From Neokomagataea tanensis (GTDB taxonomy: Bacteria > Pseudomonadota > Alphaproteobacteria > Acetobacterales > Acetobacteraceae): 64,000 nt of DNA. The notes beneath the pieces were generated by a model. It saw only the letters and a list, made by a program, of their open reading frames with translations. It made no database searches and was not told the origin of the DNA. The DNA lies in contig NZ_CP032485.1 in NCBI RefSeq assembly GCF_006542335.1, positions 1,791,001 to 1,855,000 of the forward strand. The letters are read 5' to 3'. Of the stretch, positions 55,406-63,389 are shown in pieces; the first letter of the stretch is position 1, and each line of letters starts with the position of its first letter. Made by a program: the position numbers and the translations under genes.

Positions 55406-56236
55406 TCAGATTTCAGGGTTATCATAAATCGACATTATTTTTTCCTTAAAATATGTTATTTCTGAATTATTATAATTAAGTTTTACAGTATTATTAATTT
55501 TATTAATATCTAGGCAGGATAAACTGCTCACAACCCACGAAGCATCACAGTAATTAAGAGTGTTTTTGGTAACTATTTCTTCGGAGCATATGTTTTTTTT
55601 CAGAAGCCGGGCCCTAGTTGTGCCTGGTAGGGCCCCGGTAGTGAGGGGAGGGGTGAGCAGTTTGTTTTTGTAGGCCACTATTAATGTGCCGGATGTGCCG
55701 CATGCGAGGCTCTTACCGTCAGAGCTGCGCAAAATGGCATCTTGGAAACCTTTTTCCTGAGCGTCGATCTTCGCGAGAATTGATGGCAGATAGTTGAGCG
55801 TTTTGACGGACGACAGGGGGGAAAGGGGCGGGCGCGTATATTGGCTTGTACACACCGAGATGCTTGTTGTTTGAGCTGGAGAAGATGCTGCGGCGGTAAT
55901 AAGCAAAGTTGGAATGGGATGTTGGGGTGGGGCAATTCCGCGCGGGCCTGAACCGCGGGTTAAAGTTATCCTGATAGAGCCGTGTTTAAGAGTGTTACTG
56001 TGGATCACCTTTGTGCAGGCGTCGCTCAACGCAGTAATGTCAGGCAGAGGGATGCGTAATATTTTGCAGCCTTCGCACATTCTGTGAATGTGTTGCGTAA
56101 AATGCGGCAGCATACCGTCGGTGACGCGCAATGTCTCAAAGAGGCCGTCAGCCAGCAAAAAGCCGCGATCGGTATGCGGAATATGGCCTTGGCTATGCGG
56201 AACAAGGGCTGTGTTTAGCCATACATATCCGGTCAT
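55406..56236 (-). CDS. pabC: Aminotransferase class IV, probable aminodeoxychorismate lyase
   Basis: A 276-residue PLP enzyme of fold type IV. HTDRGFLLADGLFETLRVTDG opens the family fold, SVKTLNYLPSILAKIDAQEK contains the PLP-binding lysine, and CGTSGTLIVAYKNKLLTPPL with TGALPGTTRARLL completes the site. It overlaps pabB by 4 bp (ATGA), so it most likely releases pyruvate from aminodeoxychorismate to give p-aminobenzoate for folate. The last about 30 residues are AT-rich and Asn/Lys-rich, unlike the rest. Confidence 0.85.
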   Translation of the reverse strand: MTGYVWLNTALVPHSQGHIPHTDRGFLLADGLFETLRVTDGMLPHFTQHIHRMCEGCKILRIPLPDITALSDACTKVIHSNTLKHGSIRITLTRGSGPRGIAPPQHPIPTLLITAAASSPAQTTSISVCTSQYTRPPLSPLSSVKTLNYLPSILAKIDAQEKGFQDAILRSSDGKSLACGTSGTLIVAYKNKLLTPPLTTGALPGTTRARLLKKNICSEEIVTKNTLNYCDASWVVSSLSCLDINKINNTVKLNYNNSEITYFKEKIMSIYDNPEI

Positions 56237-57477
56237 TCGCCAAACGCCTTTAGGAGAGCGGCTGCCTTTAAAGCGGTTTCAGCGTATTCTTTCTGGGGGT
56301 CCGAAGGCCAAGTAATGCCACCGCCTGCGCCGATGGAAAGGTGAGCACCGCAGCGTTCAGCGCTACGGATAATTACAGAACTATCCATGGCGCCGTCACG
56401 GCCAATACGAAATAAAGTGCCGCAATATGTCCCACGGTTGGAACGTTCAAGTGCATCTATAATCTGGAGTGCTTTGTGTTTTGGAGCGCCGGTAACTGAG
56501 CCCGGTGGAAGGGTCGCGCGCAATAGTTCCATTGCGTTGCTTTCTTGGGGTAATTGTCCAGTGACGCAAGAGACGAGATGTAGAACGTGAGCAAAGCGCT
56601 CAACGGAACAGAGTTCGGGTACGGTTATAGAGCCTAACGCGCATATGCGCCCAAGGTCGTGCCGCATCAAATCGGTAATCATTAGATTTTCAGCGTTTTC
56701 TTTGGTGTCACGGCGTAGTTTTGCAGCTTGAATTTCTAAATCATTGATTGCGGGCGCTGTGCCTTTGATGGGGCGTGTTTCAACAATTCCGTCTGATGAA
56801 AGCGCAAGAAAGCGTTCTACTGAGGCGCTTAGAAGGGACAGAAGTGGCGTCTTAAAATAAGCACCAAAAGGGGCAGGGGAGAGGGCACGCAAATGCATGT
56901 AAGCGCCGAGTTCGTCAAAATCTACAGGAAGCTCAGCTATGTAGCGCGTGGTTAGGTTGGCTTGAAAAATATCGCCAGCTTCAATGTGTTGTCGAACTTT
57001 TTGAACAGTTTCGATCCATTCTTCCTGTGAGAAGTCTGTAGAGAAAGTGAGCTTTGGCGCGACGGGTTGGGGGGGCGTTGCAGGAATATTGGGCGGTTGG
57101 TCACCGTTCTGACTGATCCACCAGCAGCGCTGTGATTGACGGTCATAGGCAATCACATTCGTGTAGTCTGCGGCAATGATCTGAGGGCTTTTCGAAGAAT
57201 GTCTGCTTGGAACGCCCTCTAACTGCAAACCAGCACTGTATGACGCAACCCCTATTAAACCGCCGGTAAAGGGTAGGCCCGTATGTGCCTGTAGGTTTTG
57301 CTCCTCAACCGTGGAGCGGCCTTGTATCTGTTGAGCCGTAAGCCAGAAGTCCTGCTCGTGGAGCTGATTGTCTACGAGTAGGCCATGCTCATTCACGATA
57401 AAGGTGTGGCGTGGTTTGAGGCACAACCATGCCCAGCGGGCACGGTTGTCCTTTGGATCTCCGCCACTATCAAGCAT
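56233..57477 (-). CDS. pabB: Aminodeoxychorismate synthase component I (N-terminus extends upstream)
   Basis: Makes aminodeoxychorismate from chorismate. VETRPIKGTAPAIN carries the PIKGT motif with the lysine nucleophile that marks PabB, as opposed to PIAGT in anthranilate synthase. LMITDLMRHDLGRIC, GSVTGAPKHKALQIID and GAGGGITWPSDPQKEY complete the chorismate site. From the first ATG in frame (57477) the protein is 414 residues, but similarity extends upstream in frame (PYIQELQWHNPAQALHLLRD). No ATG, GTG or TTG is found there before a stop. An ATG at 57617-57619, overlapping the peptidase gene, would join if one C were removed from the C5 run at 57568-57572. Confidence 0.88.
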   Translation of the reverse strand: MLDSGGDPKDNRARWAWLCLKPRHTFIVNEHGLLVDNQLHEQDFWLTAQQIQGRSTVEEQNLQAHTGLPFTGGLIGVASYSAGLQLEGVPSRHSSKSPQIIAADYTNVIAYDRQSQRCWWISQNGDQPPNIPATPPQPVAPKLTFSTDFSQEEWIETVQKVRQHIEAGDIFQANLTTRYIAELPVDFDELGAYMHLRALSPAPFGAYFKTPLLSLLSASVERFLALSSDGIVETRPIKGTAPAINDLEIQAAKLRRDTKENAENLMITDLMRHDLGRICALGSITVPELCSVERFAHVLHLVSCVTGQLPQESNAMELLRATLPPGSVTGAPKHKALQIIDALERSNRGTYCGTLFRIGRDGAMDSSVIIRSAERCGAHLSIGAGGGITWPSDPQKEYAETALKAAALLKAFGE

Positions 57478-57602
57478 GGTTCCCCAAGGGGCGTCCCGCA
57501 GGAGGTGAAGTGCCTGTGCCGGGTTATGCCATTGGAGTTCTTGGATGTAAGGGGCGGCGTTTCCGGTGGGGGATAACGCCGCTGAAGAAAAGGCTGGTGT
57601 GG

Positions 57603-59342
57603 TCAGAGGAGGGGCGCATCCTTGCCGCTGAGTTCACGGCGAATAATCTTAACGGGTACTAACCCAGAACCGAGCAGAGCATCGTGGAAGCTACGCAGGG
57701 AGAAGTTAGTGCCTTGTTCGTTTTTGAGATCTTCGCGGAGGTGCAGAATCATCAACTTACCCAAGAGGTATGAATAGTAGCCCGGATCGGCTGTTCCGCG
57801 ACGTGCCTCCTTATACCCCATCATGGGGGACTGGTGGCAAGAGTGTACCATCAGATCGGTGGCTTGCTTTAGGCTCATACCCTGCGTGTGCATGCCAAAA
57901 GAGGCCAAGAGGCGGCAGTCGCGCAGCAGGGCATCTTGCAATTGAGCGAGGTGTAAATGCTGGTCTTGGTTATGGAATCCTTGTTCAACCATCATTTGCT
58001 CGGTGTAATGTGCCCAGCCTTCCGTTGTGGCGTAGGATTGAGAGCCCTTGCGTGTGAGGCTCCATTCCGGGTTGGCGCGCAAGTACAAACCTTGGACGAA
58101 GTGACCCGGCATTGCCTCGTGAACGGTGATGTTCAAAATAGTTGGGGTGTTGGAGTCTTCGAGAAAGGTTTGGACCTGTTTGGCGCTCCATTTAGAGTCT
58201 ACAGGCGTAATATAATAGAAAGAAGTAGTTGCTTTGGTCTCAAAGGCACCCGGCCATTCCGTTGCCGCGGTGAGAAGCGAACGCTGGAAGCTTGGTGTTT
58301 CGGTTACTAGAGGCAGGCTTTTCGAGGGCAGCGTGATGAGTTTATGGTCAAGGACAAAACTCTGTGCATCTTTAAGCTGGTCACGGATGAGTGTGATCAA
58401 ACCGTCTGCAGCGACATGGTCTTTACGGTTCTTTTCCAGAGCATTTTGTGGGTTGGCAGGGTCTATGCTGCGCGAAACAGCATCAAAATCGGCTTGATCT
58501 TTGGCGAGTTGAGCCTGACCCGCTGCAATAATGCGTTCCATTGGGACATCGACCATGTCCGCATTAAGCATAGCGCGGAAAGTTTCTGCGCCTAGAGCAA
58601 AGCTGCCTTGGGGTTTTGTGTGGTCTAGGGTCGTTTTGAACGCACGCAGCGCTTTGAGTGTCTCGGTGGTTGAGGCGCGAAGTTGTGCCTGAAGTGTAGG
58701 ATCTTTTACCGAGGCGAATGCTGCGGGGATGGTGTCTTTTACGAAGCTGATAGCGCCGTCGAGGTCTTCTTTAGAGATTTCAAGAAAGATTGCAGGAACG
58801 GTGGTCAACTGGTGCTGCCCCGTGGCGAGCATGTTGGGAATGAGCAGCTCGCGTGAGATTGCGTCTTTCATCCGTTCGGAAGCAGGAGCAAAATCACGTT
58901 CGATCAGGCTATAAAGTGCCTCAGTTGCCAGTGAGATGTAGGTGTCAGGGTTGTGGCGGTATCCTTGAACACGCTCATTGCTGACCAATTCTTCTCGGAT
59001 GCTGGACAAGAGAATGTCGCGATCATCTTGGCGTCTTTGCGGCAAAGATGACACATCGAGAGCGCTGAGCGCAATTTCTTCTTGATGAAGGCGGCTTGTC
59101 TGAGCGTCGATCGCCTTAACGGATATGTCGTCCAACCCGCCGTCAGCATTATGAATGCCTAAGGCTGTTGAGCCAACAGGGCTTGCGGCCCACTCAGCAT
59201 CGAAATGTGTTTTTTCTAAAATGCCCAAGGCCGCGCCCGGGTCCGTTGGGAGTGGGGCAGCTTGAACATTCGCAAAAGCTGTACAGGTGAACGCTACCCC
59301 AAAGAGAAGCGCACGGCGGAAAGAGAGGATATTTTTTTTCAT
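57603..59342 (-). CDS. DUF885-family secreted metallopeptidase-like protein
   Basis: A 579-residue protein with a signal peptide (RRALLFGVAFTCTAFANVQA), so periplasmic or secreted. NITVHEAMPGHFVQGLYL is the DUF885 HExxPGH zinc motif near residue 410, and TTEGWAHYTEQMM supplies the downstream glutamate. MHTQGMSLKQATDLM and GYYSYLLGKLMI are typical of the family's C-terminal half. Family members are presumed zinc peptidases of unclear substrate. Its end overlaps the likely pabB start region. Confidence 0.83.
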   Translation of the reverse strand: MKKNILSFRRALLFGVAFTCTAFANVQAAPLPTDPGAALGILEKTHFDAEWAASPVGSTALGIHNADGGLDDISVKAIDAQTSRLHQEEIALSALDVSSLPQRRQDDRDILLSSIREELVSNERVQGYRHNPDTYISLATEALYSLIERDFAPASERMKDAISRELLIPNMLATGQHQLTTVPAIFLEISKEDLDGAISFVKDTIPAAFASVKDPTLQAQLRASTTETLKALRAFKTTLDHTKPQGSFALGAETFRAMLNADMVDVPMERIIAAGQAQLAKDQADFDAVSRSIDPANPQNALEKNRKDHVAADGLITLIRDQLKDAQSFVLDHKLITLPSKSLPLVTETPSFQRSLLTAATEWPGAFETKATTSFYYITPVDSKWSAKQVQTFLEDSNTPTILNITVHEAMPGHFVQGLYLRANPEWSLTRKGSQSYATTEGWAHYTEQMMVEQGFHNQDQHLHLAQLQDALLRDCRLLASFGMHTQGMSLKQATDLMVHSCHQSPMMGYKEARRGTADPGYYSYLLGKLMILHLREDLKNEQGTNFSLRSFHDALLGSGLVPVKIIRRELSGKDAPLL

Positions 59343-59617
59343 GCTGATTACGTTACGGTAACATGATGCTTACGGCAATCATCTTACTCTAACGGGTAAA
59401 TTAACTTAGGTATCACTATAATATGGAGGGATTAAAAAGTGTTCTGAGATTGAATCATAATATAAGTCGATATATTTTTGAATATATATAATTATATATT
59501 AAGTTAAATATAAGATACTAGAATAATATCTTCATTATACACCACCTGATATGTAAATAATTTTTGTAAATATCAGGTGGTGTATTGATATATTTTTTCC
59601 TTTTTAGGGTTGGGTAC
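59343..59617. terminator. AT-rich spacer with a 16-bp perfect hairpin (59537-59585)
   Basis: The 275-bp gap holds no gene. ATACACCACCTGATAT pairs perfectly with ATATCAGGTGGTGTAT across a 17-base loop, starting about 33 bp beyond the DUF2252 stop codon. It is the obvious terminator for that gene on the minus strand. A T-rich tract also follows on the plus strand. The rest is very AT-rich and probably contains the promoter of the DUF885 gene. Confidence 0.6.
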
Positions 59618-61051
59618 TTAATTCCCTTGTTGATTATTCGCGCTAGGTTCGTCCTCAGTGGGGGGTGTTAGTGCCCCTCTGTCGAGGGCTGCTGTGAAGA
59701 GCTCCCAATCAGTGCGGGTTTGTGCGGCGTAGGCATCCGAGAAAGAGGCGATAGCGTCTGCGAAGGCTTTGCCTTTGCCAAGATAGCCTGAAATTTGGCT
59801 TACATCTCCCGAACGGGCATGTGCACGAGCGAGTGTACGTCCACAAAGCTTGGCATAGTCGGCCAGTCCTTCCTGAGCGACATCGGCACCGATATCTGCA
59901 AGACGGCCGTCTTTCAAACGGCGAACATAGAACTGGCGGCCACTGCCCGATAGGTCTGGTGCTTCTGCGGTTGGGTCTGCTTTAGTGTGCGTCCAGCCCA
60001 AGAATACGTCGCTTACGGCTTGCATCATGCGCTGGCCTGTTACAACGCGCTCACCTTGGTTTTTGAAGGGTGAAGCGCCTGCGAAGGGGGCCATAACTGA
60101 CGTTTGCGCTTCTTTGATCTGGAGAAGAAGGTACTCGCCGTCGGGTGTTGCAAACAGACCTATAGCGCAGAATGTGCCCACGCTGCCAACGCCAACCACT
60201 TTGAACATGACATCTTTGAGCGCATAGCGGCGCAAGAGAATGGCGCGCTCCGGTGGTTGGGATTTGAGGTAACGATCAAAGGCTTTGCGTATAATGTCTT
60301 CCCGGCCGGGAATATGCATAACGAGAGGTGGTTTTTCCTTTAGTTTGGGGGCAGTTTCGGCCCCGAGAATGAGACCAAAATGGCCTTTGGCAGCGGTTAA
60401 ACGTTGCGAGAGGAGTTTTTCGGCGCGGGCCCGGACTTTTTTATCTTCAAAATGCGCAATGGCATCTCGGAAATCTACGCGATCTGCCCAAACTTCGAGA
60501 GGGCTTTTATTGGCCAAGTAAGCCATATGTTGGGCATAGCTCAGGGCCATGCTTTCCGAGAGTGCGCGTGATGCCTTTGGGGAGAGGCCATTTTCATCTC
60601 CCGCAAGAATGAAGGATGCGCCAAGACGTTTTACGTCCCATTCGAATGGGGCTTCGAGAGTCTCGTCGAAGTCATTGATATCGAAAACAGGCACACCTTC
60701 AGGGGAGGCGTAACTGCCAAAATTTGCAAGGTGGCAGTCGCCGCACGACTGAACGCGTGGGCCGGAGAAGGGCGTATTGGCAAGGTCGGCGGCCATAACC
60801 GCAGCCGCGCCGCGTAGGAATGTAAACGGTGAAACCCGCATGCGTTCATAACGCACGGGGACGAGTTCAGCGATGCGGTTTTGGCCTTGTTCAGCCAAAA
60901 TTTCTACAGCAGAGCGGCGGTCTTCGTGCGGGCGCCACTCTGCTTGTGCGGAGCGCGGGGTGCGCTTGCGGAGGTGGGTACCTTTATTGTGGCTATCGGT
61001 ACGCTTTTTGAGTGATGGCTGGTTGTCTTTCTGGGTGGTTGTCTCAGACAT
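59618..61051 (-). CDS. DUF2252-family protein (kinase-like fold)
   Basis: I start at the ATG at 61049-61051, with GAGG upstream, giving 477 residues. RYERMRVSPFTFLRGAAAVM opens the family domain. SCGDCHLANFGSYASPEGVP followed by VFDINDFDETLEAPFEWDVK resembles the catalytic and metal-binding motifs of aminoglycoside-phosphotransferase-like kinases. The remainder (GVGSVGTFCAIGLFATPDGE and GWTHTKADPT) is family-typical. The function of DUF2252 is not established; a small-molecule kinase is plausible. It is transcribed alone and followed by a strong hairpin. Confidence 0.82.
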   Translation of the reverse strand: MSETTTQKDNQPSLKKRTDSHNKGTHLRKRTPRSAQAEWRPHEDRRSAVEILAEQGQNRIAELVPVRYERMRVSPFTFLRGAAAVMAADLANTPFSGPRVQSCGDCHLANFGSYASPEGVPVFDINDFDETLEAPFEWDVKRLGASFILAGDENGLSPKASRALSESMALSYAQHMAYLANKSPLEVWADRVDFRDAIAHFEDKKVRARAEKLLSQRLTAAKGHFGLILGAETAPKLKEKPPLVMHIPGREDIIRKAFDRYLKSQPPERAILLRRYALKDVMFKVVGVGSVGTFCAIGLFATPDGEYLLLQIKEAQTSVMAPFAGASPFKNQGERVVTGQRMMQAVSDVFLGWTHTKADPTAEAPDLSGSGRQFYVRRLKDGRLADIGADVAQEGLADYAKLCGRTLARAHARSGDVSQISGYLGKGKAFADAIASFSDAYAAQTRTDWELFTAALDRGALTPPTEDEPSANNQQGN

Positions 61052-61126
61052 AGTGGCCTCGCAAAAAGGAGCATTGACGCAAACTGTGTCGAAGTATGAC
61101 AACCTCTCTGTTGCGACGAAAGGCTT

Positions 61127-62050
61127 TTATGTTCCTTTTGAAGTATTTTTGCTTTCCGAAGCCGGTGCAGGTAGTGGTGTGTGGGTTCGGCCTGAATAAT
61201 TGGTAATAATGGTATGAACAGCCTCGGCAGCTTCGGAGGCAGCGCTTAATGCTGTATCCCCCCAAGGGCCATCAAGTGAGTGTGCCGGAATGGCGTGGAT
61301 TTGAGTGGCTGCGCCGAGTTCATCGCCTTTAGGTGTGCGAACGCGCCAAGCAATTTCGATTTGTTGTGTTGAGGGGGGTGTTTGTAGTGTCGTTAACTTT
61401 GCCACGCCACGAATAATAAAATCTACCTTCGCACAATCTGTTTGAATAGTGTCTGTATTGTTGGGGAAGGAAGAGTAGAAGGCACGACCCAATGCAACGT
61501 TACCGTCCCCCGGAGCGCCTTGTACTCCCTCAAAACAGGTTTTGGAGGGGCGGTGCATCAAGCTGTTAGGATCTTGCTGCATTAACGATGCCTGGACGCC
61601 TGTAAGTAAATCAGTAATGGCGGGTGCAGCTTCCGTTGCCATTGTTTTTATTAAGAGCGGGTCATTCAACGTCCACTGTGCAGCGCTGACGGGGGTGCCG
61701 TCACGTTCAGCCCGCATCTGATTTTTGGGCGTCATAAGCGCATAGTGCGGCACGATATTCCCGCCTTGGGGTTGCGCTGTAATTTGCAACCACCAGTCGC
61801 CGCGCCTCGCGGGTTGTGCGATTGCAGGCACGGACTGGTTAACCATCGCTGTTGCTAGTTCATGTGCAAGGAGTGTAGCGGAGGTGTCCGAAAGGCCTGC
61901 GAGTTTTGGTGTTGGGACGTCTAGCCGGGATGGAGGCAGGTTTGCCGTTGTCAGGTATTTTGCTTGGTCACCCGGATTGGAGAACGGGTGTGGCATGTCG
62001 AAGCAGCCAGAGAGTGCAATAGGTAATAACAACGGTAAAAAGCGCCGCAT
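61127..62050 (-). CDS. Predicted outer-membrane lipoprotein of unknown function
   Basis: A 307-residue protein whose signal MRRFLPLLLPIALSGC ends in a textbook lipobox, with Cys16 lipidated. The residue after it is Phe, which does not force inner-membrane retention, so an outer-membrane location is likely. The mature part is Ala/Thr/Pro-rich with no recognised domain; DWWLQITAQPQGG and IEIAWRVRTPKGDELG look like beta-structured segments. It lies 75 bp upstream of the DUF2252 gene on the same strand. Confidence 0.7.
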   Translation of the reverse strand: MRRFLPLLLPIALSGCFDMPHPFSNPGDQAKYLTTANLPPSRLDVPTPKLAGLSDTSATLLAHELATAMVNQSVPAIAQPARRGDWWLQITAQPQGGNIVPHYALMTPKNQMRAERDGTPVSAAQWTLNDPLLIKTMATEAAPAITDLLTGVQASLMQQDPNSLMHRPSKTCFEGVQGAPGDGNVALGRAFYSSFPNNTDTIQTDCAKVDFIIRGVAKLTTLQTPPSTQQIEIAWRVRTPKGDELGAATQIHAIPAHSLDGPWGDTALSAASEAAEAVHTIITNYSGRTHTPLPAPASESKNTSKGT

Positions 62051-62220
62051 TGAAGCCCCCAGTCAATGGCAAGAAAGCAAAGCATAATGCACCGTGGGCG
62101 TTCTGTCGAAGGGGGAAGGTGACTTCACATTATACGGCGTTGATTGAGTATGTGTGAACTTGCGCGCCTTTATAAGCGTAATGAAGAGAAAGGACGCAAT
62201 GATAGGGAGCTATCTTCGCC

Positions 62221-63300
62221 ATGCAATATCGTCAGCTCGGACGTTCGGGGTTGCGGGTATCCGCATTTAACTTTGGTTCCGTAACCTTTGGAGGCGCCGG
62301 CGGCTTTGCCTCTACCGGTGACATAGACGTCCAAGAAGCAGCGCGGATGCTCGATATATGTATTGAGCGCGGCGTGAACATGTTTGACACGGCAGATGCT
62401 TACTCTGGCGGGGTAGCCGAAGAGATACTGGGGCAGGCTTTAAAAGGCCGAAGCCGGGAAGTGTTGGTGACCAGCAAGGTTCGCTTCCCGACAGGGGAGG
62501 GGCCTAATGAGCAGGGTCTCTCACGGCATCACATCTTAAATGCGTGTGAAGAGAGTTTGAGGCGATTGGGGCGGGATCATATTGATCTTTACTACCTACA
62601 TGAATGGGACGGCCTGACGCCGGTGGAAGAAACGTTGGAGGCGCTTCATACACTGAGGGAGCAGGGGAAAATTCGCTACGCTGGAATTTCAAATTTTTCT
62701 GGCTGGCATGCGATGAAAATTCTCTCGGCCGCTGAGCGTGAGCGGTTGGTCGCCCCTGTTAGCCAGCAGATCTACTACTCGTTGGAAGCACGTGACGCGG
62801 AGTTTGAACTTCTGCCACTGGCGCTTGACCAAGGTTTAGGGGTGCAGGTGTGGAGTCCGCTGGCATGCGGACTTTTGTCAGGTAAATTCCGCCGTGATCG
62901 GGCTGCACCAGAGGATACGCGGCGGGTTGAAGGCTGGAGTGAGCCGGAGGTGCGCAATGGTGAAAAACTCTATGACACAATTGAAGTTTTGGTGCGTGTT
63001 GCAGAAGAGCATGGTGTTTCTGCTGCGCGTGTCGCTTTAGCGTGGCTTTTGGGGCGACCCGGCGTGACCTCCGTCGTGCTTGGTGCGCGGAAAGAGAGTC
63101 AGCTTTTGGATAATTTGGCCGCAGTCGAGTTACTTTTGACCGATGAACAAATTGACGCATTGGAGCGCGTGAGTACGCCTGAGTTAATTTATCCTTATTG
63201 GCACCAGCAGCGTGCAGCATATGAGCGTTTATCACCTGCAGATTTAGTTTTGCATGAACCTGCGCGGCGCGCACGTGAGGCTCTTGAAAAGACAAAGTGA
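62221..63300 (+). CDS. Aldo/keto reductase
   Basis: A 359-residue NADPH-dependent oxidoreductase of the AKR superfamily (YajO/voltage-channel-beta-like branch). The catalytic tetrad is visible: MFDTADAYSGG (Asp56, Tyr61), VLVTSKVRFP (Lys86) and YYLHEWDG (His127). QVWSPLACGLLSGKF and SVVLGARKESQLLDNL form the cofactor site. The natural substrate is unknown. Its last codons overlap the predicted heat-shock promoter of clpB. Confidence 0.9.
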   Translation: MQYRQLGRSGLRVSAFNFGSVTFGGAGGFASTGDIDVQEAARMLDICIERGVNMFDTADAYSGGVAEEILGQALKGRSREVLVTSKVRFPTGEGPNEQGLSRHHILNACEESLRRLGRDHIDLYYLHEWDGLTPVEETLEALHTLREQGKIRYAGISNFSGWHAMKILSAAERERLVAPVSQQIYYSLEARDAEFELLPLALDQGLGVQVWSPLACGLLSGKFRRDRAAPEDTRRVEGWSEPEVRNGEKLYDTIEVLVRVAEEHGVSAARVALAWLLGRPGVTSVVLGARKESQLLDNLAAVELLLTDEQIDALERVSTPELIYPYWHQQRAAYERLSPADLVLHEPARRAREALEKTK

Positions 63301-63310
63301 ATACTTACAT
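63283..63310 (+). promoter_or_regulatory. Predicted RpoH (sigma32) promoter of clpB
   Basis: CTTGAAA at 63283-63289, 14 bases, then CTTACAT at 63304-63310 resembles the alphaproteobacterial sigma32 pattern CTTGAAA-N14-CYTATNT. The -35 element lies inside the 3' end of the aldo/keto reductase gene. Transcription would start about 75 bp before the clpB ATG. The match is by eye. Confidence 0.55.
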
Positions 63311-63389
63311 TCCATGTACAGCCGCAGCCTTAGGGGGTGGCTGAATACAAAATGTCGCCTTTTACAGGGGCATGAAAGGGTTAAGTACC

